The translations under genes were made by a program, and so were the position numbers. Shown piece by piece: positions 37,592-49,557 of a DNA stretch of 64,000 nt. The stretch spans positions 16,926,001-16,990,000 of the forward strand of contig OZ234494.1 in assembly GCA_965153455.1 (NCBI GenBank), given 5' to 3'. The DNA is from Sphagnum compactum. Lineage: Eukaryota; Bryophyta; Sphagnopsida; Sphagnales. The notes beneath the pieces are model-generated. The model saw nothing but the letters and a program-made list of their open reading frames with translations. It was not told the origin of the DNA and searched no databases. Numbering within the stretch: the first letter of the stretch is position 1; every line of letters begins with the position of its first letter.

Positions 37592-37710
37592 CAGTGTGTT
37601 CTTTTGCCCAATTTTGTATGGAGGAAGATTTAGCCAAAATCTTTTTTCAGCGTGTTCTTTTGCCCAACAAGATGGATGAAGATTTAGCCAAAATTTGGCT
37701 AGCTGAACTA
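37592..37710. repeat. 56-bp tandem duplication
   Basis: CAGTGTGTTCTTTTGCCCA starts at 37592 and recurs as CAGCGTGTTCTTTTGCCCA at 37648. Each is followed by ATGGA-GAAGATTTAGCCAAAA. The second copy continues into a TTTAGCCAAAATTTGGCTAG palindrome related to the dispersed repeat. Confidence 0.8.
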
Positions 37711-38692
37711 GATATAAATGTCAAAAATAAATTTAAGCACCACTTCTATAATTCTGCGGACCTTGCTGAAAACTTGTATAGCATTATGGTGATTATTTTT
37801 TTTTCCACTGGAAATCTGGGGAATTTGGACCATTTTTTGGTTTTAAAAATCCTTTTGTTTTTAAGTCACAAATTACAATCAGGTTTTGGGGATAAAAAAA
37901 GTTGTGAAAAATTCACCCGCGAAAAATCATTGGAGAAGTGGACAAAGTTGGTAAGAACAAAGCCAAAAAACAATAAAGCTTAGCCATCTCCACACACACA
38001 CACACACAGACCTCCCTATTTGGGCCTCTACCAATGTTTTATCAGATCCATAATAGAGTGCTAATTATTTCCTCAAATTCCCGCACATAAACATGCATAA
38101 TTGGACAATATAGAATTTGAAATGATTTAAATGACACAAGATGGACATATCAATGAAAAACTTTCATTTTCTTGTACTGATCCTTTTTAGAGTTCATTGT
38201 CTCTAATGTTATATATGTACATGTCCAAACTTGAAGGCTTTATTTCATACCAAAATACTATGTACACAGGTCATTACACTCCTGAAAATGCTCCAAGATA
38301 GAAAGAGGAGAGAGCCAAAACCTTTTTTTCACTGGGCAAAGTTTTGCCCAAAAAGAAAGCATAATTGAACTTTTAAAACTAAAAAATGAAGCAATTTGAG
38401 AGGGTTTCAATGGCCCGAAGTAAGAAAAAATCAAGTAAAACTATCCGGATTTCTATACTTGGTTTTCAGTATGTAGCCATAAATATAGAAGGTTGATTAT
38501 TAAGATTTGTAATTCATTTGTTGTTTATAGACAAATTTGGCTAAATCATCCTACAGATGATTCCCCCTTTTCTTTTCTTTTCTTTTTGGCACGTCTTCCC
38601 CCATGGATTGTTCACTACTTAGAAGTTAGGCTACATTAAAAAAAAAATCCCTAAAATAGCCATTAATCCTAGAGATAGGCGAAAAACATCTA
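37711..38692. other. Intergenic DNA with CA microsatellite and repeat copy 3
   Basis: Contains (CA)n at 37991-38008 and copy 3 of the TAGCCAAATTTGGCTA-type repeat. The open frame reaching 37983 is AT-rich, unrecognised and overlaps the tandem duplication, so it was not called. Confidence 0.55.
38390..38575 (+). repeat. Dispersed repeat with CAAATTTGGCTAAATC core, copy 3
   Basis: Same order of blocks as copy 2 at 33291-33500: TTTCTATACTTGGTTTT, a TTATT-A-ATTTGTA segment, ATAG-CAAATTTGGCTAAATC, then TCCTA-GATGAT. Similarity is moderate, so the copies are old. Confidence 0.6.
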
Positions 38693-39060
38693 ACATTAAT
38701 TCCTAATATGTAATGTGTATATTCCACCTATGGATGAATAAAAGTCATTTAGGTTTTCATCCATTAATTCCTAGTATGTGTATATATATTCCAGCTATGG
38801 ATGAAATAAAAGTCATTTAGGTTTTCATACATTAATTCCTAGTAATGTGTATATTCCACCTATGGATGAAATAAAAGTCATTTAGGTTTTCATACATTGA
38901 TTCCTAGTAATGTGTATATTCCACCTATGGATGAATAAAAGTCATTTAGGTTTTCATACATTAATTCCTAGTAATGTGTATATTCCACCTATGGATGAAA
39001 TAAAAGTCATTTAGGTTTTCATACATTAATTCCTAGTAATATGTCATTTAGGTTTTCATC
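38693..39060. repeat. Tandem array, 64-68 bp unit, five copies plus a partial
   Basis: ATTAATTCCT (or ATTGATTCCT) recurs at 38695, 38763, 38831, 38896, 38960 and 39025. It is followed in complete copies by GTGTATATTCCACCTATGGA and AAAAGTCATTTAGGTTTTCA. Copies differ by a few bases and small indels. Confidence 0.9.
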
Positions 39061-39071
39061 ACCTAGGTTTT

Positions 39072-39256
39072 CCCCCCCCCCCTCCCTCCCCACCCCCCCC
39101 CCCCCACCAAATCAAAGTTTTTTGTCGTGTGATTTAATTCTCCTGCCGACAAACGACAGTGCGCCGACCTGACGTAACTAATCCCATACCCCAATGGGTT
39201 ATTGAATTTTAATTCAACCTCGGAATCAGGAACCCCCCCCTCCCCCCCCCCCCCCC
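39072..39256. repeat. Pair of long poly-C tracts
   Basis: Near-pure C runs at 39072-39107 (interrupted by single T or A bases) and 39233-39256 enclose 125 bp of ordinary DNA. The minus strand has long G runs and could form quadruplexes. Such tracts are error-prone in sequencing, so their exact length is uncertain. Confidence 0.9.
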
Positions 39257-40080
39257 AAACCCCTCCAAAACAAACCTCCCCATGGTCCACCTCGCCACTC
39301 ATGTGGAGCCCATAAATGGAAGATATTAAGTGACCACTTTTAATGTACCCCTAACCCCCCTCACATCTATTAATACCCCTCCTTCACTTCCCATGTTTCT
39401 CACATCTATTAATACAAAACTTCCTCCCCTTCACAATGGAGTCATTTTTATTACTACTTATAGTAGTAGTACCCCCCTATTAGCTGGAGTTTGTGCATTA
39501 TATACTAAATAAAACCAACTACACAACAACAACAACTAAATAAAAGAATATGGCAACACCAAAATTCAAATCATAATATTCTTCTTTTTTTGCATTTAAT
39601 TATAAGATTTTGAGGTATTTTTGTTTTTGTTTGTGTGTGTGTGTGTGTGTGTTTTTTTGGCTGGGTCATCAATGATCATACCTATGAGATTTGAAACAAT
39701 GCTGGTGAAATACTAATTTTTGAAGTTTTTAGGGTTTCAAGTTTCAACAAGTTACCCATGGGAATACTTGTCACTTTTCCACAAGAAAAACCGTCTATTG
39801 AGCTTAAGTATTGTTAGATTGGTCTGACTCATGTATTTGGATGTCAAATGTAAGGTTAAATGGTGCAATTTAGAGTTGGGGAGATTACATACAACATCCC
39901 CAATCACAAAGAAACTCTTTGGGCCCCTCTTAATCTTGCCCTCCTCTTCTCTTCTCTCCTCTCCTCTCCTTTTCTCAAGCCAACTATGCACATCTTGGTT
40001 GCAAGGGATAATTATCTTGAGCATCCAACTCAATTATCTTGAGCATCCAACTCTCGTGACATTGTTGGGACCATTACTTG

Positions 40081-40286
40081 TAGCCATAATAGTGTACACA
40101 ATGGGACCGTAACTTTGTAACAATGGTAATGTACACAAATGAGATGGGTATTAGTAATAACTAGTACCTTGTTATCGTTGTTGTAGCCATAGTAGTGTAC
40201 ACAATGGGACCGTAACTTTGTAACAATGGTAATGTACACAAATGAGATGGGTATTATTAATAACTAGTACCTTGTTATCATTGTTG
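40081..40286. repeat. 103-bp tandem duplication
   Basis: The unit starting TAGCCATAATAGTGTACACA begins at 40081 and repeats from 40184 with only a few differences, ending at ACCTTGTTATC-TTGTTG. Confidence 0.93.
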
Positions 40287-40532
40287 ATTGTTATTGACGA
40301 TGGTCTATTATTTACTCATGCTCTTTCTTCTTTGGTGGAAATGCCCTATTTCAAGAGAGGAAAAGGCCCTTCTCTAGATGTTAGCAAATCACTGAGAACT
40401 CTATCTGCTGTCAGTTGTTATTCTTTTATTCTTTTTATACACCTCCTTTCTCCTTTGGATTTATGGATGCCCCCATTAGATGCATAAGTCAATGTTTATA
40501 AAAACTTAATTTATAACAAGTCAAATTAGCTA

Positions 40533-40538
<6 letters not shown>

Positions 40539-40566
<28 letters not shown>
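40539..40566. repeat. (CT)n microsatellite
   Basis: Fourteen uninterrupted TC dinucleotides followed by a pyrimidine-rich tail. Confidence 0.95.
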
Positions 40567-40572
<6 letters not shown>

Positions 40573-43500
40573 TCTTCTTTTTTCTGTTTTTGGACATATT
40601 TTTGAGTTGCTATCCAGTCATGAAGAATTCTGTTTTTATGCAATGTGCGGTGGGTTGAACATGTCAATCCAATCATCCATCGGGTTTGTTAATTTGCTCG
40701 TCATGCATGGGGTGATGAGGATTTGTATGTGATTGGAAGGATCTCTCCGTAGTGGGTTGAAATGTTGGTGTGATCTTTTTACCCAACATGGGTGTTGTTT
40801 TGGGTGTGAACAAATGTGATTGAGAGCTTTGTTGGTGACGGGGTTGAGAAGTTGACATGCATTTGTTGCCCAGCATGGGTGTAGTTTTTTTAACATAAAC
40901 AAATGAAATTGAAAGCTTTTATTGAGGTCCATACCATTTTTCTCCTTTTTCTTTTTCACTTTTTGGTTTTGGGCTTATAGGGGACAAGACCATACCCCCA
41001 AAACTAATGTCAATCATATATATATATATAATATATAAAAACATATTATCAAATTCAACCTTGATTTCGTCCAAAATATCTTGAGCTCACTACCAACATG
41101 AGACAATGTGCCAACCACTCGCGTAAGAAGAGACTCTTTAGTCTTATAAGGGTTGGCTAGGGTCAAAAGTTTGAGAGCATTTGGAGATGTGGAGACAAGT
41201 GTAACTAGCACACCCCCCCATACCCCCACCCCGACCACCCTCTTTGTCTAAAATCAAAACATCAGTTTCTTTCATACAACAACAGGTTGTTGGATTTTAG
41301 TCCTGGTCGGAAACCACTTCTTGTTGTTGGCAAAGCCAAAAAGAAAACAAAGGACAAAAAGCATAATGGAAAATAACAACCACCATGAAGACAACATTAT
41401 TAATAACAACCCAATGACAAAGCTAATAAACTAACACAAGTGGGTGAGGGGCTTCAAAGATTGTCCTAGATTTGAACATGAGGGAATTGCAGCATTAAAC
41501 TAGGATCTTTCAAATGCTGCTGCAATATTCGAAGGTCAGAGTGTAGAATGCAGCATACCAAAAGGGTCACTTACACACATCCTCATGGCTACCCGAAGGG
41601 CATCCTCCACATTTTTTTGCAGTCACTTTTTGAAATCCCAATGCAAAAGGATTCTAACAAGTAAGATTCTGCAGAAAACACATCTCACTGTCCACCCAAG
41701 TTGTAAAATGTGTAGCTTATTAGCCTGCATAAACACCCAACTATCTACTGAAGTTGGAAAAAATTGGAAAAAATTGTGCGCATCTAACATTTGTGTGCAA
41801 CAATCTACTTAAGTTGGAAAAATTTGTGCTTATTTATCATTTGTGTCCATTCTCATGAGAGCCCACATACTGTTTCGAATGCACTTACCCAAGTGTGGAA
41901 GGTTTTGATCAGTATTGGCAGGTTTGTGGTGTTTACTATTTGACAACTTCAGGTCCAGGTTTTAAGTTAAGTTTTGGGTATACAGACTTGAGGTTCAGAA
42001 ATTTGTTAAAAGTGGATTGGATTCGAACTTTGAAATAGTCTCTTTGCTGAAAGTGAAACTCAAACCTGAATAAGTTCTTTTCCTTAGGTTCTCTAGTGAT
42101 ATAAATACAAGGGTTTTTTTTAATGCAATACTCAGGCCTTGATTTTTTGGTTGTGATGATTCAACTTTCGGTAAAACTTATGGAATATAGGCCTATACAT
42201 GTTGCATTGTCAAACAAAAGATGAAAAAGTTATGAATTAGATAACTTGTGAGAGTGTGCAGGTTATTGTGAATAGTTGAGGAGTGTGAACATCAATACTA
42301 TTCAGATTAGTTGAGCAAACTTGAACTAACTATTAGACATAACCTATAGTGCATAGGTTCAAGAGCAACCTTGTAATCATTTTATTTGTGGAGGAATTTT
42401 TTTTAATTAGCTTGTAGATGGATGAAAAAACATGTAACCCTCCCCTCAATGGAGAAAAACTAACCTATGACTATGTAGACGAATTATTTTTTAATTTTAA
42501 AGGAGGGGTGGTTATGCATCATGAGCAACTAGAAGAGGGCCAATTGGAAGCTCAAGAACCTTTTGCACTCTCAGTAATGTCACCACCTTCTGGTTTAGTC
42601 CCAAGGTTTTGATGTGAAGAGTGAGGAGGCCTTCCAACCCATCATTTGTATATGTGTAAACCCACCATTTTGATGGGCGCCAAGCTTTATACCCTATGAC
42701 TTGACACTTCTGCATTAAAGACATTCTGATCAAAAAGGATCTGTCATTAATTTCAGAATGACTCTGAATTTAGACTGTTTAGACCCTACTCAATCTGAGC
42801 TCCTCCTATCTTTCACAAATCAGGTGGTAGTTGGATCACAGCAAAGGTGCTCCTGAGGATTGAAAAAAGTTTCAGATACCAACAACTCCCTTAATTTTGA
42901 CCTTACTAAATAAATTTCAGAAAGATGGGTGACATTTCATGGAAATTCATATTGCCAGCTTGTTGTGTCCCGGGATGATGAAAAAGGAAAACAACCCACC
43001 TGCTGGCTTGATGGCTTTGCCGCTTATAGCAAAGTTTAAACCAGCAAAAATTAAAATAGGAAATGTTCCATGAAGTCTCCCAAGAAATGAACTCACAGTT
43101 CATAATGATACCTTTTCAACAAGCCTCAAAATGTGTGACCAAATCATAGCTACATTGTTCCATTGTATCTACCTCCCAGGAAGAGCCAACAAATCATGTA
43201 CTAGTAAAAAGGCATGATGCTACATTGTTATTTACCTCCATCCCTTGGCCCCTTCAGCACAACATGTTTGTTGAATAATTAATTAATTTTGAGAATTCCA
43301 TTTCGACAACTGATTTCTTTACAAATATTTCATCAGATCTATTTACTTTCCTTCAGGAAAAAACACTTCTGAAATTATTATTTTTTTGAAATTTTCAACA
43401 TTTATGAAAGTAATGTAATGAGTGTCCAACTGGTCCAGAACTGGTCCAGGTGCTTCATTGTCTTATGAAAGTGAGTGACTCTTGCCAATAAATGCCTATA

Positions 43501-45800
43501 GCATTGCATTGCATAAAAAAGGCAAGGTCACACAACCCCACATATTATTTCAGTTTTTATGAACTTGCTTTTGAAGGGGCCTGCATGCACCACCAATTTC
43601 CACAGACTATATAAGAATGCAAAGAAATCACCAAGTTGAAGGTTTCAAAAAGTGGGTACAGTTTTGAGTTCAGTACACACTACGCAGAAAAGCAGTGTTA
43701 AGAATATATCCAGCAGTTGAAATATTCAAAACTGGGTATATGGGTTCAAGCTTCAACTGAAGAAAAAGAACAACTTTTTTTACTTATTGTTAATGCCTCC
43801 AAGGACAATCAAGGTAAATGAAGAATCAGCGAAGCATACATCATATGAGCACATGGATCCAGATTTCTTTTCAGAACTTCAAATTTCTCATTGAGACAAA
43901 GCTGATCCTTGCTTCTTGCCAGAAGGTAATTAGTTGAGGAGTTGTTGCTATGCTGGGAGTTTGTCACAACAACGTACCTGTTATTGGCCACTGAATGCGG
44001 CTGTCAGAGAAAGGAGAACAGCTGGCTATAGAATGCCATCCTTTTTGGGTCTTGAAAATGGAATTTGCTGTCCATTGAACTGATATGAAACATCTGCCAT
44101 CCATTGAAGTGAAGCAAAGCAGGCCTATCCACTCTTGTTGCCATCAACTTGGTAGATTATGAAGCTGCTTTTAGTGATCAGCTTTTTGCTCCATAGCCTC
44201 CTGCAGCTGCACTTTTGAGATACCATGGGTAACTTGCATGCAACACATCACATCCTCAAAGATACCGGAGTTGTGGGAAAATTGCAGAGTGTTCAACCAA
44301 CTTCTTGCTAGCAGTACATTGTGTCCTCTAAGATATCCGGATCACAAACCATGGATCCCTCAGTCTATGGACATGGGTTCAGCCTGGGAGCATCCATGTC
44401 AGGGCTTTCAAATTTCTAGTGGTGAGGTAAAGGGATTTGCAGATGTTGCTCTTTATGCTGACAGATTTCTGATCTGCTGCACCTTCTGTATGGAAACCCT
44501 GCCACAAATCTTTACAAAATACCTGTTTTAAAGTCTGTGCTGGTGCCATGTCAAAAACTTGGTAAAGCAATCATGGTGCATGATGATCTCCAATATCTGA
44601 AAGAGATAACTCCCCACAATTTTGACCACATCCATTGGGTGCAATAGGACTTTGCATGCTTCCAGATATGAGCCCCAATTAACTCAGTTAAGTCAGTCCC
44701 TTCTCTTATAATAAGGTTCAAAATGAACAGGAATACATGCTGCAAAAACCTCTCAAAAATCTTGGCTGAAACCCCATGGCATAAAAACATTACCTAGGCC
44801 TTCAATAATCATGTGCAAACTGGAGTCAAACAAGCTTCACTGTCTCTTAGTTTTTACATACACTTGACACTCTAGGAAGCCAGCCCAGACCTCTTCAGAA
44901 ACATATAGAAATCGTTGTTGGGCCATGAACTGCGAATGTATATTACAAGACTAGAATTCCAGTGTGAGTGAAACACACATATATACAGAGTCCAATTTAG
45001 CCTCCCTTAGGAATGGCATCTAAGCTTTGCCACCCCAGCATACAGGGGAGGTTGTACCTCTTGTGCTCTGAGTTGGGTTACCACAAAGAAGCTTCCTCAA
45101 AAATGCTGGAAGACATAATCTCTCCAACTATCAACAGAGGCCTTCATCTTGCCATGGCACCTCTGCTCCTTGTGCTCAGATCTGATAGCAGGAATATTGT
45201 ACAAATTCACCTACCCTGCCAACATATACTAGAGTGGAGAACTCAGTGCACAACTCCATGGTGGAGGTCACAAAGGTCTTTTAAGCAAAACACACATTTG
45301 ATCCTCCACACATTTCAGTAACAGCACCATCTGCTAGCATGCTGATAAGAGTTGGCACATCTTTTCATCTGGCTTTTCTCTGCACATGAGACCTCCAGTT
45401 CCCATACTCAAGTTCTTCTAACCTGGATTGCTATACAATCCCAGCTAAGTTTTTCAAACATTTAGTCAAGACTTGAGCTGCCACCCCCTAGACATGTAAA
45501 CCCACAGATGTCACTCACCTTCCTGTTAATCTCAATCCCCAAAAAAGACCAGTTTCATTATCACGTTGGAACACAATCAACATAATGACTTTCAACAGCA
45601 CATATTTAGGTACAGCTTTCTGAAGGTGAAGAGCTCAACAATTCTACCCTTAACAAATCAAAAAACATTCTCATTGATAAATATCTGACATTAAGGTAGA
45701 GACACACAATGAAGCAAGAAAGAAAGAAAACTGTCATATATAGACATTTCTTTGTTCTTGGATTGAAACAGCCAGGACAGACCTGAGGTGGGGAACACAA

Positions 45801-47076
45801 TTGAGTACAGTCATATCTTTGTCGTTCACAAAGTATCAGACCATTGCCTCTTCATGAATGGCAGACACTAACCGCCATAACTCCCCACTGACACCACCAG
45901 CTCCCAACAGTGGGTGTATAAGAATGAGTTCAAAATTTTCAGACAAATAACAATGCAAAAATTTGAGTCCTGATTTTCTTTCTACACAAGCACTCAGTAG
46001 ACACAGTCATGATGACCACTGGCACTCAAGAGGCCTGGCTGATCAAAGAGTCAATGGTATCCTCCTTCAAGCTGCTTCAGATTCAACCAAATGTAAAATG
46101 ACTGTCAGAAGACCCTTTGGCTTTGTCAGTCAAACTGGATGCCACCCCCCTCCAACTGAGATGATTCATATGTGAATGATTACAACCTTGTTCCCCCACC
46201 TGCCCCAGAGCTCAGGGGTCATGTGGGCACATGCATTCTGAAATTCTGGGCAACTAGAAAGGGTAGTAGTACCTCCCATATAAGTACCTTATACCATGGG
46301 GAACAGAAAAGATAAAGCGATAAATATTACATTGAAAATTAGTGATGACTTATGTGGCTCTGACTGCAAAAGGCACTTCCTGGTGAGTAATCATGTTACC
46401 AATCACAATATACTATTAACCCCATGCAAGGACTAAGCTCACAGCTCTATTGAAAGACCTACCATACTGAACACCAGTTGGCTGCTGAAACAGTGTGGCT
46501 TTGAGGAGATAGGAATGGTCACAATAAACAAAGCACTGTGAGCCCCGACCATCCTATATGGTACATGGTCTAACATACTCTAATCCTCACTGTTAACTTA
46601 ACATGGTTGACTTCCTGACAGCCAGATCTGTTTTGTTGATGCCCAAAATCCAATGCAAAACTGGAGTCCGATGTGTGGGATTTGCTGAGTAGCCTCTGCC
46701 TATTGTGTAGGCACCAAGGAGTATGTCACCCTGAAAGTTACTGAAGACATTAGAGGCTTGGAACACAAAACTATCTTGTACAGCACCTCCCACCCCTTAA
46801 TTCAAACATCAGAACCTGACACTGCAATCAAAACAGCTCAGGTCACTTATTGAGGATTATACCTCACAAATAAATAGGGGTAGTTTCATTAAGCAAGGCT
46901 ATATTGTCAGGACATGGACCAATGCATAATCCGGTTTGCATTTTGCAGCTACAAGAATCCTTGGGCTCAAATTCTCAATGAAGAAAAGCTCACCTAGTTC
47001 TTTAAGTTTTGCAATGGAGAACCTCAATGGTGGCAGATCATTCTCCAGAACAGGACTTTCAGGCATCTATGGCATT
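45801..47076. other. 3' flank of the macro-domain gene
   Basis: Holds the presumed 3' untranslated region and downstream DNA of the macro-domain gene, including copy B of the degenerate dispersed element (45825-45917). No further exon or gene was recognised. Confidence 0.5.
45825..45917 (-). repeat. Degenerate dispersed element, copy B
   Basis: Aligns with 7681-7790 (POLD1 intron 1) in the same orientation. Shared plus-strand blocks are AAAGT-TCAGACCAT, TCATGAAT-GCAG, GCCAT-AC-TC and CAGCT-CCA. On the minus strand the match includes CTGCCATTCATGAAGAGGC. Confidence 0.6.
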
Positions 47077-49557
47077 TTATCTTTCAAGCCGTCTCTCTGC
47101 TTCTGCAAGCCACACTTTCCACAAACGTTCAAGGAAGAGCACAAAGTGGACCTGCCATATCAAGAAAAGAATGAGCAAGGTCAATTGTCAGATCAACTGA
47201 GTCAGAAGTATCTGAAACTACAGTTTGCTCATCTAGAAGGTATGGACTTGCGGACTTTTCATTCTGAGTGTGTGCCAACTGCCTGGAGTTAGACAAAAGG
47301 AGTCACTGCCTTTCAAGTTCAATAGCAGTTATGCCCACGATGCAGAAGTCCCCTACAGTAAATAATAGCACATGACTGACACAGTTACAAGCTCAACTTA
47401 ATGCCAAACTGAATGCTTGAACTACATCACTCTGGCTGCAGAAAGGGACAAGCAAACTTGCCTCCAAGAGACCGGCTGATGTTTCTTGCACTGTTGCAAT
47501 TGCAATTTTTGCTGCTTCCTTGTGTGGATAACTGTCATTCACACCTCTTATTAGTCCCTGTAGTACACCATCTGCAGATACTGATCAAACTGTAGATAGG
47601 CATCAATCTTATAAAGAACTGGAGCAACAATCCTGGCTGCTTGTGGTCAGTGGGAGGATGCTGCAACTTACCCATACACTCCACATGAAATGGCAGGAAA
47701 TGCAATGTACTTTACACCAGCTTTAGTAGCCACATCCATAGAACTCCTGTAAACAATTAAAACCAGATGTTCAAGTTGAATAACCTTCACAAATCCTCGA
47801 TCTGGTTACTTCCACAAAAACTACACAGTTCATGCCCATTATTGCAGCACTACCATCCTTTCAAAGATATACCTGTATGCTTTAGCCAAAGGCTCTGCAG
47901 AAATCTCATCACTTTCATAGATTGGCCCCACAGTGTGAACAACTTTTGATGCTGGAAGATCGAATCCTCTGCACACAGCACCATAGCTGTTATCATACTA
48001 CATACATGCACATGAGTGAAGAATTTATGGCAAGAAGTTCTGAAATTGGTGAAAGAGTCCAATGTAGTACCTCGTGATTACAGCAGAACCAGTTGGGCAT
48101 CGCACGCCTCTCCTCACCTCTGGTTCAGCATAGCATGCTGCTAAAAGCTTGGGCCCTGCTGCTCTATGTATTGCTACATTTATCAAGAAAAGTTCACAAT
48201 TGCAGAGGTAGAGATATTTAGCTAGCTTTCCATAGACAAGCTTCTGGTAAAAAAGACTGTATCTGTTTACAATCTTAGGCTTGACTAAGTCGTATAAACC
48301 TTGGAACTTCATTGCAGACAGGAAGCCACTCTCACCATTATAATTTAGGTCTTGTTCTTCAAAAGGCACATGAGACCACTAAACAAGAAACAAGAGATAT
48401 TCTAATTGATTGTGCCAGGATTCTTGACAAGACTACCCTACCAACACAGATGTCAAGCTTAAGCAACAGGCAAAATCAGCACTTGCTTTCTACTAGAAAA
48501 GAGTGTACAAATCACAATTTCAGATTGAGGATGGAGCAAATACCTCCATCAACACCTCCCCCACCTAACATTGCTTCATTCGCAGCATTTACCTGCATAA
48601 AGCAACCATCAGCTTCCCTTCCTTACTTCAGACAGAAGCTATAATTTGCTAATAAGACGCACAAGATGAACTTGGCAGAGGGGCGGACAAAAACTTCCTT
48701 GATTCTTGTACAACACAATTGCCCCTCTGCATAAACAATGCCTTCACACACATGAAAGAGCATACAAGCTCTTTTTCTCCGCTCCCTCAACGATGTAAAT
48801 AGACAACTTGCCGATCTGATTGAAACCAGGACTAAATGAGAGAGGACGGAGACAATGTCAAGTTCATTGTCAAGCTTCTTAGTTGCAAAAACGATGCGAG
48901 CTAGGAACTTACAATTGCGTCTGTCTCTCCGTCAACAGACCATTTGGTAATATCGCCTTGATGGAGCACCAGGGAGCATGAATCAGTGAGGCGGAACCAC
49001 TCTCCCTCTCGTTTCCTCTTCTTCCTCTCCATTCGACGGTTTGTCTCTCCATCATCGCCATCCGCCGCTGATCCTCCTCCTCCTCCAACACCGTCCGGCG
49101 ACCTCAGCCCTGGGCCCCACCCCAGTCCGGCCCCCATCGGCAATGAGCTTCCTCCTTCGTTGTGATCCAGTCCTTCTTCTTCTCCATCCTTAACCGACAT
49201 CATCCGCTGTACAAGAAAAGCTCCGGTTTCCTCCTCCTCCTCTTTACAAGCAGCCGAGTCGTCAACACCGGTGTTTTTTCCTAAGAACCTGTGCAAACTG
49301 TTATCGCTTCTTGCCGAAGAACCAAAACCCCAACCATGAGCGAAAGAAAACCTATCACACGAGGTCAGATCCACCAGAGCGCTCGAATTGGTTGAGGAAG
49401 AAGGAGGCAAGCAAAGGCGAGCGAGGGAGCATGGCCACAGCGACTCGAGCACTGGAAGCAGCAGCGATCGAGCAGAAGACGACGATGAAGACGTTGCGCA
49501 AAGCCGGACGAAATGCATCTTCAGGGCTCTCTTAAGCGCTTTGTTGTTGCAACCCAA
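47077..49557 (-). CDS. Macro-domain protein (MacroD-type ADP-ribose hydrolase), 7 exons
   Basis: Macro domains bind ADP-ribose; the MacroD type removes mono-ADP-ribose from proteins and deacetylates O-acetyl-ADP-ribose. Exons 49557-48913, 48592-48544, 48173-48071, 47968-47873, 47746-47672, 47531-47462, 47151-47077; 370 residues, all phases consistent. The domain starts near 195 (VLHQGDITKW, D202). It shows NAAN (217-220), the catalytic loop GGGGVDGAIHRAAG (225-238), CPTGSAVIT, KVVHTVGPIY, IAFPAISCGVYGYP and VHFVLF, and ends VWLAEAERRLER. The sixth intron has a GC-AG donor (GAG|GCAAGT, 47461-47460). The first 190 residues are low-complexity: a Ser/Arg/Leu-rich beginning that could be an organelle transit peptide, then acidic and Gly-rich stretches. 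A later start codon is possible. Confidence 0.9.

Larger units (their letters stand above)
39257..45800. other. Intergenic DNA rich in simple repeats, no supported gene
   Basis: Contains (GT)n at 39631-39652, duplicated words at 40015-40053, a 103-bp duplication at 40081-40286, (CT)n at 40539-40566 and (TA)n at 41018-41031. From about 43 to 46.9 kb the composition is less AT-rich and resembles introns or transposon-derived DNA. Frames at 44238-44531 and 45013-45321 are open but show no domain I can name. Confidence 0.5.

Noticed and set aside
37594-37983. 129-codon open frame as a gene
   Set aside because: Its first part is the 56-bp tandem duplication and dispersed-repeat sequence; the remainder is AT-rich and unrecognised.
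43900-45400. LINE reverse-transcriptase relic
   Set aside because: Composition and broken frames are suggestive, but no catalytic motif could be found on either strand.
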